Assembly (NCBI RefSeq): GCF_000316665.1
Contig: NC_019678.1
Coordinates: 5,890,001 to 5,954,000 of the forward strand
Origin: Rivularia sp. PCC 7116
GTDB taxonomy: Bacteria > Cyanobacteriota > Cyanobacteriia > Cyanobacteriales > Nostocaceae
DNA: 64,000 nucleotides
Reading direction: 5' to 3'
This document shows, piece by piece, positions 61,635 to 64,000 of the stretch. How positions within the stretch are numbered: position 1 is the stretch's first letter; each line of letters opens with the position of its first letter. The notes beneath the pieces were generated by a model that was given only the letters and a program-made list of their open reading frames with translations, had not been told where the DNA came from and searched no databases. The position numbers were made by a program, and so were the translations under genes.

Positions 61635-64000
61635 ATGAATATAAGAAAAAAGCTTTTCAAAACAGCTATTTTAAGTTTGTTATTAGGAATTAGCACGGCA
61701 TTAATCATTACAATATTTTCCCCCGTATCGGCACAGGAGAATATAAAAATTAGCGTTAATCAAAATTCTTTGACTGCAAAAAAACAAGCTAGCAATCCTC
61801 AAAGGCTATTTGAAAGAGGCAAAACTCTATTTGAAGCAGCAAGGTTTTCGGAAGCCGTTGAAACTTGGCGTGATGCTGCTGTTGGTTTTGAACGTCAGGG
61901 AGATAAAATCAAACAAGGTTGGAGTTTAAGCCTTGTTTCCCTGGCTTGGCAAAATTTAGGAGAATTAGAAAAGGCACAAACAGCTATCGATAAAAGCTTG
62001 ACGCTGCTGCAAAATCAAAAAGGTAATACTGAAGCTTTAGCAGTTGCTCTTAATAACAAAGGAAGTATAAAAATGAAGATGGGGCAAGCAAACGCCGCCC
62101 TAGAAGCCTGGAAACAAGCCGAGGGCATTTACAATAAGCTAGATGATAGTGCTGGGGTAATAGGTACTCAAATCAACCAAGCTCAAGCATTACAAGCAAT
62201 GGGATTTTACCGGCGATCGCAAAAGTTGTTAGAGTCGATAAATCAAAGTTTGCTTCCCCAACCAGATTCTCAACTAAAGGCTCAAGGTTTACAAAGTTTG
62301 GGTGTCGCTCTGCAACTGGTGGGAGATTTAAGTAAGTCTGAGGAAGCTTTAAAGGAAAGTTTAGCTATATCTCAAAAACTTTCCCTCGATACCAGCAGCA
62401 TTTTATTTAGTTTGGGAAATACAGCTAGGGATTTAAAGCAAACCCAAGCAGCTTTTGCATATTATCAACAAGCAGCAGCTAACCCGAAAAATCCTTTAAT
62501 ACAAGCTGAAGCCCAACTCAATCAACTGAGTTTACATATTCAACAGTCTCAATGGCAGCAAGCTGTTAATTTATTACCATCAATTCAATCTCAGCTAGAT
62601 AAGCTTCCCCCTAGTCGCAGTTCGATTTATGCACTAGTTAACTTTGGTAAAAGCCTTTCTAAATTAATGCAGTCTCCCGTTGCTACAGCTTCCCTAAATC
62701 AAGATTCAGCCAAGGTTTTAGCCAGCGCTATCAAACAAGCAGAAACCCTCGAAGACTTACGCGCTCAAGCATACGGTTTAACTCAATTAGGAAACTTATA
62801 CGAACAAACTTTGCAGCTAAATGAAGCTTTAAGCCTTTCGCGAAAAGCTTTACAAATAGCCCAAAATGCCAACGCTTCCGATATTACTTATCAAGCAGCT
62901 TGGCAAGTAGGAAGAATTCTTAAAACACAAGGAAGAAATCAAGAAGCAATTTCTGCCTATGATTCTTCTATCAAAGTTCTTAAAACTCTACGTAGCGACT
63001 TAGTAGCCATTAATCGAGATGTACAATTCGACTTCCAAGAAAGTGTTGAACCAGTTTACCGCGAATTCGTAGACTTGTTATTACAACCCGCATCTTCTCT
63101 TAATAAAGAAAAAAACAAAGGAATTTCCCAAAAAAATCTTAAACTTGCCCGTAATACCCTCGAAGCATTACAGCTAGCCGAGCTAGATAACTTCTTCCGA
63201 GAAGCTTGTCTCGACGCAAAACCAGAGCAAATCGATCAAATTGACAAAACAGCAGCAGTCATTTACCCAATTATTTTAAATAACCGTTTAGAAGTCATCG
63301 CATCAATTCCCGGCAAACCCCTAACCAGCTACCAAACTAATTTACCCCAAGCAAAAATAGAAGCAACGATTAGACAGTTACGATTTTCATTAAATCCTGC
63401 TTTCTCCCAACAGCAAAGGTTAAAAACATATCAGCAAGCATACAACTGGTTAGTTAAACCAATCGAAACAGACTTAGCAGCAAACAACATCAAAACTTTG
63501 GCATTCGTATTAGATGGCTCCATGAGAAACATCCCAATGGCTGCTTTATACGATGGTAAACAATACTTAGTCGAAAAATATAGCGTCGCTTTATCACCGG
63601 GATTGCAGCTAATGCAAGCACGACAGCTAAAAGGTGATAATCTTAATGTAATTGCAGCAGGTTTAAGCGAAGCCCGTCAAGGATTCAAAGCTTTACCGGG
63701 CGTTAAATCTGAAGTTAAAAATATATCTTCTCAAGTAAAATCAACTCTACTTGTCAACGAAAACTTTACCGATAAAAATCTCGCTAAAAGCATCAAATCA
63801 ACACCATTTTCAGTTTTACATTTAGCCACCCACGGACAATTTAGCAGCAACTCTAGAGATACTTTTATACTTACCTGGGATGGAAAAATGAACGTCAAAC
63901 AACTCAGCGAATTCCTTCGCTTACGAGACGTTTCCGATTCCGAGCCAGTAGAATTAATGGTACTCAGCGCTTGTCAAACTGCAAAAGGCGACAAAAGAGC
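61635..64000 (+). CDS. Exported TPR-CHAT domain protein, 3' truncated by window
   Basis: At least 788 residues from the ATG at 61635; the frame is open to the right edge. A signal peptide (KLFKTAILSLLLGISTALII and onward to PVSAQE) precedes about ten TPR-like helical repeats (residues 60-450; for example ALNNKGSIKMKMGQANAALE and QLGNLYEQTLQLNEALSLSR). From about 540 a CHAT caspase-like domain begins (VIYPIILNNRLEVIASIPG); its catalytic pair is visible as His733 in LATHGQF and Cys780 in LSACQTAKGD. Secreted TPR-CHAT proteins are frequent in filamentous cyanobacteria near two-partner secretion genes. The protease target is unknown. The C-terminal part is off the window. Confidence 0.88.
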   Translation, partial: MNIRKKLFKTAILSLLLGISTALIITIFSPVSAQENIKISVNQNSLTAKKQASNPQRLFERGKTLFEAARFSEAVETWRDAAVGFERQGDKIKQGWSLSLVSLAWQNLGELEKAQTAIDKSLTLLQNQKGNTEALAVALNNKGSIKMKMGQANAALEAWKQAEGIYNKLDDSAGVIGTQINQAQALQAMGFYRRSQKLLESINQSLLPQPDSQLKAQGLQSLGVALQLVGDLSKSEEALKESLAISQKLSLDTSSILFSLGNTARDLKQTQAAFAYYQQAAANPKNPLIQAEAQLNQLSLHIQQSQWQQAVNLLPSIQSQLDKLPPSRSSIYALVNFGKSLSKLMQSPVATASLNQDSAKVLASAIKQAETLEDLRAQAYGLTQLGNLYEQTLQLNEALSLSRKALQIAQNANASDITYQAAWQVGRILKTQGRNQEAISAYDSSIKVLKTLRSDLVAINRDVQFDFQESVEPVYREFVDLLLQPASSLNKEKNKGISQKNLKLARNTLEALQLAELDNFFREACLDAKPEQIDQIDKTAAVIYPIILNNRLEVIASIPGKPLTSYQTNLPQAKIEATIRQLRFSLNPAFSQQQRLKTYQQAYNWLVKPIETDLAANNIKTLAFVLDGSMRNIPMAALYDGKQYLVEKYSVALSPGLQLMQARQLKGDNLNVIAAGLSEARQGFKALPGVKSEVKNISSQVKSTLLVNENFTDKNLAKSIKSTPFSVLHLATHGQFSSNSRDTFILTWDGKMNVKQLSEFLRLRDVSDSEPVELMVLSACQTAKGDKR

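Noticed and set aside
61635-64000. TPR-CHAT as part of a type III-E CRISPR system
   Set aside because: It has a signal peptide and no CRISPR array or gRAMP gene is nearby.

Overview
The window reads as chromosome of a filamentous, probably heterocyst-forming cyanobacterium (Rivularia/Calothrix/Nostoc type). The evidence is low GC, many GCGATCGC (HIP1) octamers (for example near 6885, 12018, 25310, 38292, 51059, 57702, 62213), heptameric short tandem repeats (AATGCCC, AGTGAAC, ACCAATT) in intergenic DNA, many palindromic interspersed repeats, and cyanobacterial families such as DUF928 next to CHASE2 kinases, a ThiE with an N-terminal extension, a CoaR-like MerR/precorrin-isomerase fusion, GlbN, SLH-domain proteins and TPR-CHAT proteins. 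The species assignment is inference. There is no rRNA, no tRNA that I recognise, no CRISPR array and no intact transposase.

Layout. 0-10 kb: a six-span membrane protein, a GAF histidine kinase with a membrane sensor, a cytoplasmic GH13 glucanase with a C-terminal CBM20, a gene broken by two nonsense codons, a Uma2 nuclease-fold protein, an unknown protein and an AGE-family sugar epimerase. 10-17 kb: WD40 lipoprotein, TrmO, M48 protease, DOMON-like protein, APH-like kinase, DUF4870 protein, truncated haemoglobin GlbN. 17-28 kb: alaS (with an in-frame repeat insertion), an HMA metal-binding protein, a diguanylate cyclase, an FtsH-type peptidase without AAA domain, a patatin and small unknown proteins. 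28-33 kb: a four-gene ABC-2/GldG/DUF4340 operon. 33-38 kb: two related DUF1565 beta-helix proteins, one ending in SLH domains and one in a SPOR-like domain. 38-40 kb: thiE-thiS. 40-43 kb: a very large LRR-Roc-COR protein ending in an effector-associated domain (EAD1). 43-50 kb: a flavin-type oxidase, small exported proteins, and a metal-flavoured minus-strand group (Cys-repeat lipoprotein, cupin, CoaR-like regulator, chelatase-like protein with a natural C-terminal His6). 50-56 kb: small hydrolase, MFS transporter, ilvB with a fused zinc ribbon, a lone potC-type permease. 56-61 kb: DUF928, CHASE2 hybrid kinase and REC-kinase in one operon. 61-64 kb: debris of a haemagglutinin-type adhesin, then an exported TPR-CHAT protein that runs off the right edge.

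Working together: the 56.2-61.0 kb operon looks like a periplasm-sensing phosphorelay, and its last kinase is closely similar in its H-box region to the kinase at 1.5-3.9 kb. The 46.7-50.3 kb group suggests cobalt/metal handling or tetrapyrrole metallation. The thiE-thiS pair serves thiamine synthesis. The most system-like candidates are the ROCO-EAD1 protein and the CHAT protein beside adhesin debris. Both belong to classes associated with regulated cell-death or conflict systems, but neither has an obvious partner effector in the window.

Intergenic DNA is unusually rich in mobile-type repeats: a MITE-like element nested inside a second palindromic repeat, three copies of a GTAGGTTGGGTTAG element around a frameshifted HicB antitoxin gene, and a palindromic repeat that has entered the alaS reading frame.
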